A DNA stretch of 64,000 nucleotides from Halolactibacillus miurensis (lineage in GTDB: Bacteria; Bacillota; Bacilli; Bacillales; Amphibacillaceae), in the NCBI RefSeq assembly GCF_900116255.1, contig NZ_FPAI01000008.1:1-64000 (forward strand), read 5' to 3'. Both the position numbers and the translations under genes were made by a program. Shown piece by piece: positions 43,970-52,769 of the stretch; within the stretch, counting starts at the first letter, position 1, and each line of letters begins with the position of its first letter. A model generated the notes under the pieces. That model saw nothing but the letters and a program-made list of their open reading frames with translations. It was not told the origin of the DNA and made no database searches.

Positions 43970-45502
43970 CTAGTTCATCATATAGCTAATCGGAGAACCT
44001 GGCCCAAGATCCCAGCTAAATAACATCCAAACAATAAGCATGAGCAACCAACCGAGTGTAAAGAAGATGGTGTATGGGAACATCGTTGAAATCAACGTTC
44101 CAATCCCCATTTTCTTATTATACTTTTGCATAATGACAATGATCATCGCAAAGTAAGGCATCAGCGGTGAAATAATATTACTGGTTGAATCGGCAATCCG
44201 GTAAGCCATTTGTGTGAGTTCAGGTGAGTAACCTTGTTGCATCATAATTGGCACAAATACCGGTGCCATCATCGCCCATTTAGCAGAGGCTGAACCGATA
44301 AATAAGTTAATAAAGCCTGAAATAAGAATAAACAACAGAATTAGGACAATTCCACCTAATTTTACTGAATCTAAAAATTCAGCTCCAGCAACCCCAATAA
44401 GTAAACCTAAGTTTGATTCAGTAAAGTAACTAACAAACTGACCTGCGGTAAAGGCAAGCACGATAAACATGCCCATGGAAGCCATCGTATCTGACAGCTT
44501 ATTCGCCATATCAGTATCAGTATTAATCACTTTCGTTACTTTTCCGTACACAAGACCTGGAATAAAGAACATAATCATAATGATTGGTACGAGTGATGAC
44601 ATAAAGGGTGATGAAATGACGCCACCGTCATCCGCACGTAATAAACCGTTAGCTGGTACGACGAGTAACCCAATCACAATGACCGTGATGAGTAGACTTA
44701 ACCCACTATAACGTAAGCCTTTTTTCTCGAGTGCTGACAACTCCGTTAAATCATCCTTATTGACACTACCTTTAAACGTTCCTAAGCGTGGTTCAACAAT
44801 CAGTTCTGTGACCAGCGCACCGACAATCGTAAGCAAGAACACAGAGGCAATGACAAAGTAATAGTTCATCGCTACGTTCATATTATCCGCATAAGCTGGA
44901 TCAATAATTGCTGCTGCTGAAATTGTCATTTCCGCAAGCATCGGGTCAAGTGATGTTAGGAGTAAGTTTGCACTAAACCCGGCAGAGACACCCGCAAAAG
45001 CAGCGGCAATACCCGCAATCGGATGACGGCCAAGCGCGATAAAGATAACCGCACCAAGTGGAGGGAGCACAACATAACCTGCATCAGAGGCAAGTGATGA
45101 CATAATCCCGGCAAATACTAATCCGGCTGTAATGAGTGACTTTGGAATTGATAAAACAAATCCTCGTAAAGCCGCTGAAATTAAGCCGCTACGCTCAGCA
45201 AGTCCAATCCCTAACATACTGGCAAGCACCACACCTAATGGCGCAAAGTTAATAAAGTTATCAACCATCGCTGTAAAGATATATTGGACACCCTCACGAC
45301 TAAGAAGATTTTTGGCTTCAATCATTTCCCCAGGGTTCCCTGGATGTTCGACACTGACGCCTGTCGCCGCCACAATGGCTGATGCGACTAAAACAACGAC
45401 TGACAAAATCGCAAACAAGGTTACCGGATGGGGCAAACGGTTACCAGTTGTTTCGATCATATCTAAAAATCGTTGAAACAGACCTTTTTTCTTTTCTGAC
45501 AT
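43970..45502 (-). CDS. AbgT-family transporter
   Basis: Integral membrane protein of 510 residues with 10-12 helices. It belongs to the AbgT family, known for p-aminobenzoyl-glutamate uptake in E. coli and for sulfonamide export in others. Typical stretches are MIETTGNRLPHPVTLFA at the N-terminus and SSLASDAGYVVLPPLGA. No amidohydrolase gene (abgA/abgB) is adjacent, so export or folate-breakdown uptake cannot be distinguished. Monocistronic with its own promoter and terminator. Confidence 0.9.
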   Translation of the reverse strand: MSEKKKGLFQRFLDMIETTGNRLPHPVTLFAILSVVVLVASAIVAATGVSVEHPGNPGEMIEAKNLLSREGVQYIFTAMVDNFINFAPLGVVLASMLGIGLAERSGLISAALRGFVLSIPKSLITAGLVFAGIMSSLASDAGYVVLPPLGAVIFIALGRHPIAGIAAAFAGVSAGFSANLLLTSLDPMLAEMTISAAAIIDPAYADNMNVAMNYYFVIASVFLLTIVGALVTELIVEPRLGTFKGSVNKDDLTELSALEKKGLRYSGLSLLITVIVIGLLVVPANGLLRADDGGVISSPFMSSLVPIIMIMFFIPGLVYGKVTKVINTDTDMANKLSDTMASMGMFIVLAFTAGQFVSYFTESNLGLLIGVAGAEFLDSVKLGGIVLILLFILISGFINLFIGSASAKWAMMAPVFVPIMMQQGYSPELTQMAYRIADSTSNIISPLMPYFAMIIVIMQKYNKKMGIGTLISTMFPYTIFFTLGWLLMLIVWMLFSWDLGPGSPISYMMN

Positions 45503-45582
45503 AAATAAAACGTCCCTTCAAAGCTGAATTAATATAATTTTTAGATAATTTGCGACATTTCTTTTTTATCGCAATAGTGTCC

Positions 45583-45611
45583 ATTATAGCTATCTGTATC
45601 CGTTTTGAAAA
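45583..45611 (-). promoter_or_regulatory. Promoter of the AbgT gene
   Basis: On the minus strand TTTTCA (45611-45606), 17-bp spacer and a perfect TATAAT (45588-45583). Confidence 0.6.
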
Positions 45612-45703
45612 GGCTATTTCCAATAGTTCTAATGTTAAAAAAGTTCTTTTTTTTCTGACATTTCATTCTGTTTCATTTTCTATTATCTCGACTTTAACAG
45701 AAA

Positions 45704-45744
45704 AAAAGTAGAGCCCCTCAAAAAACTACAAGGGCTCTACTTTT
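45704..45744 (-). terminator. Terminator of the arsR-acr3 operon
   Basis: AAAAGTAGAGCCC pairs with GGGCTCTACTTTT around an A-rich loop; the minus strand ends in a T-run. Confidence 0.88.
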
Positions 45745-45755
45745 ACCTATGTGAA

Positions 45756-46802
45756 CTATGCGCGAAACCAGTGACGGGTGTTGTTCGCAATTTTCACTAG
45801 CATTAACATCACAGGGACTTCTACGATAATCCCAACGGTGACCGCGAGGGCGACTGGTGAAGTCACACCAAACAAACTGATCGCGACCGCAACGGAAAGC
45901 TCAAAGAAGTTTGAGGCGCCAATCATGCCCGCAGGGGCGGCAATATCATGGGTTAAGTTCAACTTCTTCGCTACAAAATAAGCTAAGAAAAAGATAAAGA
46001 ATGTTTGAATAATAAGTGGGACGGCAATTAAGACAATATGTCCGTAGTTAGAAAGAATCGTCTCCCCTTGGAACATAAAGATTAAAATCAATGTCAACAA
46101 TAATCCAATAGTGGTCGTATGTTTAAACTTAGCTAAAAAGGTCTCTTCAAAATACGTTTCTCCTTTTGTTTTGACCATATGTTGTCTCGTCAAAAGCCCA
46201 CCAATCAAAGGAATAACAACGAATAATACAATCGATAAAATCAAAGTATCAAAAGGTACTTCAATACCAGAGACACCTAATAAAAGCGCAACGATTGGTG
46301 TATAAAGTAGTAACACAATTAAATCATTTGTTGCTACTTGAACAACCGTATAAGCTGGGTCACCTTTAGTTAAGTGACTCCAGACGAATACCATCGCCGT
46401 ACATGGTGCCGCTCCTAAAATCACCGCACCCGCGACATATTCGCGTGCTAAATCCGCTGAAATAAATGGACTAAAAATAAAGTAAAAGAACACGTAACTA
46501 ATCGCATACATCGTAAACGGTTTAACAAGCCAGTTAATGACCCACGTTAAATAGATCCCTTTACGGTCTTTGGAGATGCGTTTCACACTTTTAAAATTCA
46601 CCTTCATCATCATCGGATAAATCATTAACCATATTAAAATCGCAATGGGAATGGAAATCTCAGCATAGGTTAAATCTTGCAAGTAGGTGGTGACATCCGG
46701 AAATAAGACACTGAGTAAGACACCAAACACCATACATAAGAGTACCCAAACAGTTAAATATCGTTCAAAAAAACTAATCCCTGACGTTTGTTCCTTTGTC
46801 AT
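45756..46802 (-). CDS. acr3: Arsenite efflux permease ACR3
   Basis: Ten-helix membrane exporter of As(III) (348 residues). The essential conserved Cys134 lies in GAAPCTAMVFVWSHL, and GDPAYTVVQVATNDLIVL and the C-terminal GASNFFELSVAVAI match the ACR3 family. Its start overlaps the arsR gene by 29 bp, so the two are translated from one mRNA. No arsenate reductase arsC is adjacent; resistance to arsenate would need one elsewhere. Confidence 0.94.
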   Translation of the reverse strand: MTKEQTSGISFFERYLTVWVLLCMVFGVLLSVLFPDVTTYLQDLTYAEISIPIAILIWLMIYPMMMKVNFKSVKRISKDRKGIYLTWVINWLVKPFTMYAISYVFFYFIFSPFISADLAREYVAGAVILGAAPCTAMVFVWSHLTKGDPAYTVVQVATNDLIVLLLYTPIVALLLGVSGIEVPFDTLILSIVLFVVIPLIGGLLTRQHMVKTKGETYFEETFLAKFKHTTTIGLLLTLILIFMFQGETILSNYGHIVLIAVPLIIQTFFIFFLAYFVAKKLNLTHDIAAPAGMIGASNFFELSVAVAISLFGVTSPVALAVTVGIIVEVPVMLMLVKIANNTRHWFRA

Positions 46803-47157
46803 CTTGACTATTCTCCCCTTTTATCGAACAGCATTCAATTCGTTTTCCGTCTTTGGTCAATTGAAGGAGTTTCTCATGTTGGGACGGTAAGGTCGATAAC
46901 ACACATTTAATTAATGGATATAGCTCGTGTTTTTCATTTAAATAGTAGAACACCCACTGTTGGCGTTTGTCTTCTTTCACAAGTCCGACATCCTTTAATT
47001 TACGTAAATGTTGACTAATTGCTGGTTGACTCATGCCAAAGAGTTCGACGAACTCACACACACAACAAGAATCACCCTCTAATAACTTCAACATCGTTAA
47101 TCGTGTTTTATCGCCCATTAATTTAAGAATTATTGCTGCTTCCTCTATTGGTAACAT
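46774..47157 (-). CDS. arsR: Arsenic-responsive repressor ArsR
   Basis: Winged-helix metalloregulator of 127 residues. Cys31, Cys32 and Cys34 (SCCVCEFVELF) at the start of the DNA-binding helices form the As(III) site, followed by GMSQPAISQHLRKLKDVGLV. The C-terminus carries a further Cys pair (ECCS). Ribosome site AAGGAG. It should repress its own operon through the repeats in the promoter. Confidence 0.94.
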   Translation of the reverse strand: MLPIEEAAIILKLMGDKTRLTMLKLLEGDSCCVCEFVELFGMSQPAISQHLRKLKDVGLVKEDKRQQWVFYYLNEKHELYPLIKCVLSTLPSQHEKLLQLTKDGKRIECCSIKGENSQDDKGTNVRD

Positions 47158-47179
47158 ATCACTCGCTCCTTCTATTCTT

Positions 47180-47217
47180 AGTATATAATCATTCGCTTAT
47201 ATAATCAATTACTTATA
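47180..47217 (-). promoter_or_regulatory. arsR promoter with tandem ArsR operators
   Basis: On the minus strand TTGATT (47208-47203), 17-bp spacer and TATACT (47185-47180). Two 18-bp repeats, 47184-47201 and 47200-47217, each read TATAA-N8-TTATA on the minus strand and differ at only three positions. They cover both promoter boxes, so bound ArsR excludes polymerase. Confidence 0.8.
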
Positions 47218-47506
47218 TTGAAATTTACATCATCTTTACAAACAAGACCTAATAACTGACGTGTTTTCGCCTCTTATTACAGTTCGTTCATCTATCATCC
47301 TAACGAGATCCTAAACCTATCTTAGCCGATAATGTTTTTCCTTGCATCTCTTTTGAATCAAACTCATAATAGTAAGAGAGAGGAATGAAGAAAAAGCGGA
47401 AATAATTAAAGTAATGAAAAAGAGAACGTTCAGTGATCAAACGGTTTTTTACTGTTTTCACTGGGACACACCTATCTTCAATCAACTATATTATGGAGGA
47501 ATTTTT

Positions 47507-48160
47507 ATGGTTACGAAACATCGTTTTAGTTTAGGGGAAGAAATCGCCAATGCGGTGAGTCACGGCGTTGGCGCCTTACTGTCGATTTCTGCACTCGTGT
47601 TACTCATCGTCTTTAGTTCATTAAACGGCAGCTGGGTTCATGTCGTTAGTTTTACGATTTACGGCGTAACGATGGTATTTTTATATACTTCGTCGACTTT
47701 GTTACATAGCTTACCGAACGGTCGAGCAAAAGATGTGTTTGAAATTCTTGATCACTCTTCGATCTACTTCTTTATCGCTGGCACGTATACGCCTTACTTA
47801 CTTGTGGCGGTGAGAGGAGAAGTGGGGATGCGGCTATTTATCATCGTTTGGACCATCGCCATTTTAGGATCGATTTTCAAGATATTCTTTGTCCAACGTT
47901 TTGTCCTTGTCTCAACGTTGATTTACATTTTAATGGGCTGGTTAATCGTCTTTACTTGGTCAAGTTTAACCGCCAATATTGCGCCTGGCGGGATTGTGTT
48001 ACTAGCGATTGGTGGGATTCTTTACACCTTTGGGGCTGTATTTTATATGTGGCGCTGGTTTAAGTATCATCATATGGTCTGGCATTTATTTGTGTTAGCC
48101 GGTACGATCGTTCATTTCTTCAGCGTTCTACTCTATGTCTTGCCTATTACACTTAGTTAA
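47507..48160 (+). CDS. Hemolysin III family membrane protein
   Basis: Seven-helix membrane protein of 217 residues of the HlyIII/YqfA (PAQR-like) family. Conserved His and Asp residues in NAVSHGVGA, LDHSSIYFFIAGTYTP and the C-terminal HLFVLAGTIVHFF suggest a zinc site. In Bacilli its relatives are linked to membrane homeostasis rather than lysis. The ATG at 47507 has GGAGGA 6 bases upstream; the longer frame from 47414 adds a non-conserved tail. The 347 bp upstream hold the ars promoter and nothing else I can support. Confidence 0.88.
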   Translation: MVTKHRFSLGEEIANAVSHGVGALLSISALVLLIVFSSLNGSWVHVVSFTIYGVTMVFLYTSSTLLHSLPNGRAKDVFEILDHSSIYFFIAGTYTPYLLVAVRGEVGMRLFIIVWTIAILGSIFKIFFVQRFVLVSTLIYILMGWLIVFTWSSLTANIAPGGIVLLAIGGILYTFGAVFYMWRWFKYHHMVWHLFVLAGTIVHFFSVLLYVLPITLS

Positions 48161-48166
48161 AAAAGA

Positions 48167-48202
48167 GTCACAGCCTCTCCTACAAGAACAGGGAGCTGTG
48201 AC
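48167..48202. terminator. Bidirectional terminator
   Basis: GTCACAGC (48167-48174) pairs with GCTGTGAC (48195-48202), flanked by six A and six T, between the convergent hemolysin III and helicase genes. Confidence 0.88.
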
Positions 48203-48238
48203 TTTTTTGTTTGTGATTAACTGTAACGTCAATGGAAA

Positions 48239-49363
48239 TTATTTCTCTCGCTTTGTTAACTGCCCATGTGATAAGTGATATTCTGTTAACGTCAACTGTA
48301 AGGCGTTTGTTAATTTTTTCAGTGACTGATACTCACCCTTAGTCACCATCGATAATACTAAGCCGTCCGTGGAACCTAGACGACCCGTTCGACCGGCGCG
48401 GTGAACATATTGATCAACTTCACGCGGAAGGTCCATTTGAACAACTTCCGTTAAGTCATCAACATCTAGTCCGCGACTACTCACATCCGTTGTCAACATC
48501 AACTGGCAATCGCCTTGTTTAAAGCTTTTAATTGACTCTTTACGCAATTCTTTTGGTAAATCACTATGCAACATTAAACTGTCGACATGATGATACGTTA
48601 AACGCTCATAGGCTTTTTCAAGTGAAGCAATATCATTAAAGAAGACTAATGTCTTTTTCTTTTCCGCATGTATCAGCTTTCTTAAATAATCAAACTTATC
48701 TCGCTTCTCGCCGAGTAAGTATCCGTGTGTAACATCAGGTAATACAATGTCTTCACGTTTAATCGTGATTACTTCAGGCGTGTCCATCCACTCAGAGACA
48801 ATGTGTTTCGCTTGATCACTAATAGTGGCTGAAAAACAAGCAATCTGACGGCTATTATCTGTGCTTTGAATAATACGGTCGAGGGCTTGTTGATGTTCAG
48901 GTATAACAAGTTGATCCACTTCATCAAGAATAATTGTCGATACTTTATGCATCTTTAATTTCTTTTGATTGATTAATTCAACCATTCTTCCCGGTGTCCC
49001 AACGACCAAATGCGGTTTCTTTTTTAATTTTTCTATTTGCCGTTTGACGTTGGCACCACCAATTAAAGCTTGCACGCGAATATCTGAGCCTTCTTTTAAT
49101 TGTTGGATCCATTCAAAAATCTGCATCACAAGCTCATGACTGGATGCGATGATCACGGTCTGTAAATCAAGTGTGTCTGTCTCTAGTTGGTTGATTACCG
49201 GTAAAAGATACGCCAATGTTTTGCCGCTTCCGGTTGGGGCAGTGACAAACATGTCTTGTCTTGTCTCAAAGTAAGGCAAGACTTTTTCTTGAACGGGCAT
49301 CAACGTATGAATCCCTTGTTTTGCGAGTGCGTCATGTATAAATGGTTGTAAAGTTAATGTCAT
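48239..49363 (-). CDS. DEAD-box RNA helicase, YfmL-like
   Basis: ATP-dependent RNA helicase of 374 residues with two RecA domains and no C-terminal RNA-binding tail, like B. subtilis YfmL (ribosome assembly, cold growth). Motifs: Q region MPVQEKVLP, motif I APTGSGKT, Ib GTPGR, II DEVD instead of DEAD, III SAT, V TTDVSSRGLDVD and VI HRAGRTGR. Motif Ia reads ASSHELVMQ rather than PTRELA. The short size and the motifs argue against CshA/CshB. Confidence 0.9.
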   Translation of the reverse strand: MTLTLQPFIHDALAKQGIHTLMPVQEKVLPYFETRQDMFVTAPTGSGKTLAYLLPVINQLETDTLDLQTVIIASSHELVMQIFEWIQQLKEGSDIRVQALIGGANVKRQIEKLKKKPHLVVGTPGRMVELINQKKLKMHKVSTIILDEVDQLVIPEHQQALDRIIQSTDNSRQIACFSATISDQAKHIVSEWMDTPEVITIKREDIVLPDVTHGYLLGEKRDKFDYLRKLIHAEKKKTLVFFNDIASLEKAYERLTYHHVDSLMLHSDLPKELRKESIKSFKQGDCQLMLTTDVSSRGLDVDDLTEVVQMDLPREVDQYVHRAGRTGRLGSTDGLVLSMVTKGEYQSLKKLTNALQLTLTEYHLSHGQLTKREK

Positions 49364-49552
49364 GTGTATTAGCTCCTTATTCTTCTCATCGAATCATTGA
49401 TCCATATTAAGATCTCAATCTATGCCCCAGTATATCACATCCTCGCCCTTTAAGTCGCCCTTCATTTCTGCCGGGTGACTAGCGCTTTTAATAGCCCTGT
49501 TAACGAACGCACAAACATTTACGAACAACTACTGATATTTTTATTATTTCGA

Positions 49553-49582
49553 TTGAGTTATACGTATATCTAAGTGTATAAT
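49553..49582 (+). promoter_or_regulatory. GH43 promoter with TATACGTATA operator
   Basis: TTGAGT (49553-49558), 18-bp spacer and TATAAT (49577-49582). TATACGTATA (49559-49568) lies in the spacer, the same core as at the importer operon promoter. Confidence 0.75.
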
Positions 49583-49585
49583 GAA

Positions 49586-49599
49586 AGAAAACGCTTACT
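49586..49599 (+). promoter_or_regulatory. cre box of the second GH43 gene
   Basis: AGAAAACGCTTACT matches 12 of 14 positions of the cre consensus and sits just after the -10 box, near the transcription start. Confidence 0.6.
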
Positions 49600-49611
49600 T
49601 AAGGAGGCACT

Positions 49612-51207
49612 ATGCGACGTTTTCTCTCTGCTTTACTTATAACGACTGTATTTCTGATTGTATTTCCCATCACAACTTTCGCCGACAACCCGGTGATTAA
49701 AGACCGGTTCTCTGCTGATCCAGCGGCGTTAGTCCATGACAACAAGATTTACTTATATACCGGGCACGATGAGGCTACTCCTAATGATTCTTTCTTTGTG
49801 CTAAAAGAATGGCTCATCTTTTCAAGTGATGACGGTAGTGATTGGACATATGAGTCAGCTCTTCCCCGCACAACTTTTGACTGGGCGATTCATCATTCTG
49901 CCTGGGCATCACAAGCTGTTGAAAAAGACGGGACGTTCTATTGGTATACGACCGTTCATAACTCTGGTCTTTCTGCCCCTGGCTATGCGATTGCTGTGGC
50001 TTCAAGCGACTCACCGACAACGGGCTTTACTGATGCCATTAACGGTCCGCTAGTTGATTCGTCGATGACGACAGCACCAGACTTTATGGGAGATGTTCCT
50101 TGGGACAATATTGACCCCACCGTATTTGTTGATGATGATGGGGAGGCGTATATGTACTGGGGAAATACACACCTTTATTACGCCAAACTAAAAGACAACA
50201 TGATTGAATTAGAGGGTGATATTGAACGCATGGAGATTCAAAATATGCCCGGAAACTTTACTGAAGGGCCGTTTCTTTTTAAACGTGATGCGTTATATTA
50301 CCTAACTTTTGCATACAACTATCCAGAAGAACTCGCCTATGCCGTTAGCACTTCACCAAATGGACCGTGGTATTTCCAAGATAAAATTATGGATAAAATT
50401 CCAAATAGCGGTACGAGCCACCCCGCTGTTATCGAATTTGATGGGGCGTGGTATTTCATTTATCATACTGCCGCATTACCTGGAGGCGGTGAGTATCGCC
50501 GGTCTGTCGCCATGGAACCGTTACATTTTTACGACGACGGCGCGATAGCTAAAGTGACGCCAACGGCATCAGGAATAGACACCCATAGTCTGACCATCGC
50601 GCCCACTGACTCAGAACTCATGGTGCGACAAGTCACAAATGCTTTACGGTTAGCTGACGGAAACACACACCATGTTGATTATCGTTGGCATGAAACAACC
50701 GGTCTAACAGGTGAGACTCCTACCGTTTCTTATCAAATCGATAATAACCCAGGGGTCTATTTAACCATCAATGAAGACAACAACGTTCAATTACAGCGCT
50801 ATGACGGCTCAGATACTCTCGCCTTAGCTTCGAGTTTTATTAAATCTGAAACAACGAACGGGGTCATGTTACAACCCGCGAGTGACCCTCATCTTTACTT
50901 GTCCGTCAGTGATGAAAGGTTAACCTTTCTCCCACTAACGGATGACCCGTCAGTGACGCAACAATTTGTGATAGAAGCGCAATCCCCTATCATTCCAGAA
51001 CAAAGAAAACCGTTAACGTTACCAGTGGAGAACGACTCGACAGCTAAAAATGAAACAACTGTTGATTCAACTTTAACGACAGAAGAAAGTACAACGAGTG
51101 ATCAACAAACAGACGAAGTCCCACTCACTCTAATACTGACTCTATTCGGTAGTTTAATCGTCCTTGTTTTCGTCTTTTACTACCGAAATAAGAAGCCAAA
51201 AGCATAA
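49612..51207 (+). CDS. Membrane-anchored GH43 arabinofuranosidase/xylosidase
   Basis: Secreted GH43 enzyme of 531 residues. Signal peptide (1-24), five-bladed propeller (about 28-320) with Asp36 (FSADPA), Asp168 (NIDPTVF) and Glu218 (FTEGPF) as catalytic triad, then a beta-trefoil-like module (about 335-465; LRLADG..., YLTINEDNNVQLQRY, YLSVSDERLTFLPL), a Thr/Ser-rich stalk and a C-terminal membrane helix with a Lys/Arg tail (about 503-531) but no LPxT motif. It should remove arabinose or xylose side chains near the membrane. Specificity between the two sugars is not clear. Ribosome site AAGGAGG. Confidence 0.88.
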   Translation: MRRFLSALLITTVFLIVFPITTFADNPVIKDRFSADPAALVHDNKIYLYTGHDEATPNDSFFVLKEWLIFSSDDGSDWTYESALPRTTFDWAIHHSAWASQAVEKDGTFYWYTTVHNSGLSAPGYAIAVASSDSPTTGFTDAINGPLVDSSMTTAPDFMGDVPWDNIDPTVFVDDDGEAYMYWGNTHLYYAKLKDNMIELEGDIERMEIQNMPGNFTEGPFLFKRDALYYLTFAYNYPEELAYAVSTSPNGPWYFQDKIMDKIPNSGTSHPAVIEFDGAWYFIYHTAALPGGGEYRRSVAMEPLHFYDDGAIAKVTPTASGIDTHSLTIAPTDSELMVRQVTNALRLADGNTHHVDYRWHETTGLTGETPTVSYQIDNNPGVYLTINEDNNVQLQRYDGSDTLALASSFIKSETTNGVMLQPASDPHLYLSVSDERLTFLPLTDDPSVTQQFVIEAQSPIIPEQRKPLTLPVENDSTAKNETTVDSTLTTEESTTSDQQTDEVPLTLILTLFGSLIVLVFVFYYRNKKPKA

Positions 51208-51301
51208 AAACACTTTATATTCATGACACCGCCAGTGAACCTAAAATAACAGTGACAGTATAATTTTTAAATGACATGAGACTAAAAAATAAAACAAATA
51301 C

Positions 51302-51341
51302 AAACACCACCCCTTTAGATCATTCTAAGTGGGTGGTGTTT
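51302..51341. terminator. Bidirectional terminator
   Basis: AAACACCACCC (51302-51312) pairs with GGGTGGTGTTT (51331-51341), with an additional inner stem; it ends both the GH43 gene and the PII operon. Confidence 0.85.
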
Positions 51342-51342
51342 G

Positions 51343-52044
51343 TTAGTCATTCGTTTCAAGTAAAGCATGTAAACCGACGGTTTTTTCTGTTTCTAAGACG
51401 AAGGCAATCCCTTTACCAGGCTTATGGAGTTCACAATCTTGTTTAATGCCTGATAAAATTTCCATTGTTTTTTCTTTTTCTATGAGTGTTAAGACGATGT
51501 CTTTTTCTGGTTCGATTAACATATTAAATAGCTTGGTTTGTTCATGCACACCGGTACCACGTCCGCGTAAAATCGTCCCACCATCAGCACCATGTCTCTT
51601 GGTTGATTCAACGACATCCTCTGCGTCTCCACTATTAATAATGGTCACAATCAAATCATAACGTTTATCATCCAACATCGACTCATCTCCTCTTCTTCTA
51701 CTACAGTCCGCAATTTCTTCACCACTGAGCATGGTAATGCCTAACACGTTCTTCACATCTATTGAAATGGTCACCCCACGGGTATTCTTCCCTAAATTCG
51801 CCTGTTGACCCAACAGTTCAAACACCTCGTTAAACATCGCTTCATCAACAATGGTTAATATCACTTCTCGCTCTCGGTGAGTGGGGATTCCAAAGATGCG
51901 TAGACGTTCATTCATCCGGTAACCTTCTGCTAAAAGAATCGTACTACCTGTCGCCCCAACGGCCCGGATTTTGCTGACAAGCTTTTTTGCTTCACCTTTT
52001 TTGACTATAGTCATAATTAATTTTTGATCATTGATTCGTTCCAT
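51343..52044 (-). CDS. Tandem PII-like regulatory protein
   Basis: 233 residues made of two GlnB/PII-like ferredoxin folds (about 5-105 and 125-230). Each repeat begins with a strand (QKLIMTIVKKGEAKKLV; YDLIVTIINSGDAEDVV) and ends in a Gly-rich T-loop-like region (ATGSTILLAEG; ADGGTILRGRG). True PII uridylylation Tyr is not evident. It is translationally coupled to two DUF1538 membrane proteins (TGATG overlap), so it probably gates that transporter in response to a nucleotide or metabolite. Start at ATG 52044 with AAGGAGG 7 bases upstream. Confidence 0.82.
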   Translation of the reverse strand: MERINDQKLIMTIVKKGEAKKLVSKIRAVGATGSTILLAEGYRMNERLRIFGIPTHREREVILTIVDEAMFNEVFELLGQQANLGKNTRGVTISIDVKNVLGITMLSGEEIADCSRRRGDESMLDDKRYDLIVTIINSGDAEDVVESTKRHGADGGTILRGRGTGVHEQTKLFNMLIEPEKDIVLTLIEKEKTMEILSGIKQDCELHKPGKGIAFVLETEKTVGLHALLETND

Positions 52045-52769
52045 CAAGACGCCTCCTTGCGACCGCTAGAATAGAGCTGTCCTAAAAACAAGACGGATAA
52101 GATTGGCGCTAAAGCTACTAGAGCGATCATACCAAATCCGTCAACAAGCGGATCACGACCTTCTGTGACCCCCGCAAGCCCAACAAATAAACTCAACATA
52201 AACGTAGAAATCATTGGGCCTGTCACAATACCACCGGAGTCAAAAGCAATGGCCGTGAATAGCTTTGAACTTTTCCGCGCGAGATAAAAGCTAATAAGGT
52301 AACCTGGTAAGACAAAGTACCAAATTGAAAAACCGACAAAAATTCTCACAATCGACAACATAATCGACAGACCGACACCGATTGAAATCGTTACTAACAA
52401 TACTTTCTTTGGAATCGCTCCGGCTGTGATCCGTTCCACTTGTTTAATCAACACTTGTAAGGCTGGTTCAGCATACGCCGCAAAAAAGCCTAACACAAAA
52501 CCGATGGGAATAAAAATATAGCGGTACCTTAAGCCACCAATCACTTCGCCCATCTGTTCCCCAATCGGTATAAAACCGACATTCACGCCTTGTAAGAACA
52601 GTGATAAGCCAATAAAGGTAAGGAAAAAGCCGACTAACACATCTCGTACTTTACGCCACTTCAGTCGTAAAAATAACACTTGAAAGATAAAAAAGAAAAC
52701 GAGTAATGGTACTAACGCATACGTCACGTCTAATAATACACCTGAAAAGCCATCAAATAAACCATTCAT
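52044..52769 (-). CDS. DUF1538 membrane protein, second half
   Basis: Seven-helix membrane protein of 241 residues, DUF1538 family. Signature AFDSGGIVTGPM near residue 180 and GMIALVALAPILSVLFLGQLY at the end. Its start overlaps the stop of the first DUF1538 gene by 4 bp. DUF1538 is found in other bacteria as one long protein with two repeats; here the repeats are two genes that should form one complex. Confidence 0.85.
   Translation of the reverse strand: MNGLFDGFSGVLLDVTYALVPLLVFFFIFQVLFLRLKWRKVRDVLVGFFLTFIGLSLFLQGVNVGFIPIGEQMGEVIGGLRYRYIFIPIGFVLGFFAAYAEPALQVLIKQVERITAGAIPKKVLLVTISIGVGLSIMLSIVRIFVGFSIWYFVLPGYLISFYLARKSSKLFTAIAFDSGGIVTGPMISTFMLSLFVGLAGVTEGRDPLVDGFGMIALVALAPILSVLFLGQLYSSGRKEAS

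Noticed and set aside
47300-47485. Minus-strand frame between arsR and hemolysin III
   Set aside because: Overlaps the leader of the hemolysin III gene, no ribosome site and composition unlike neighbouring proteins.
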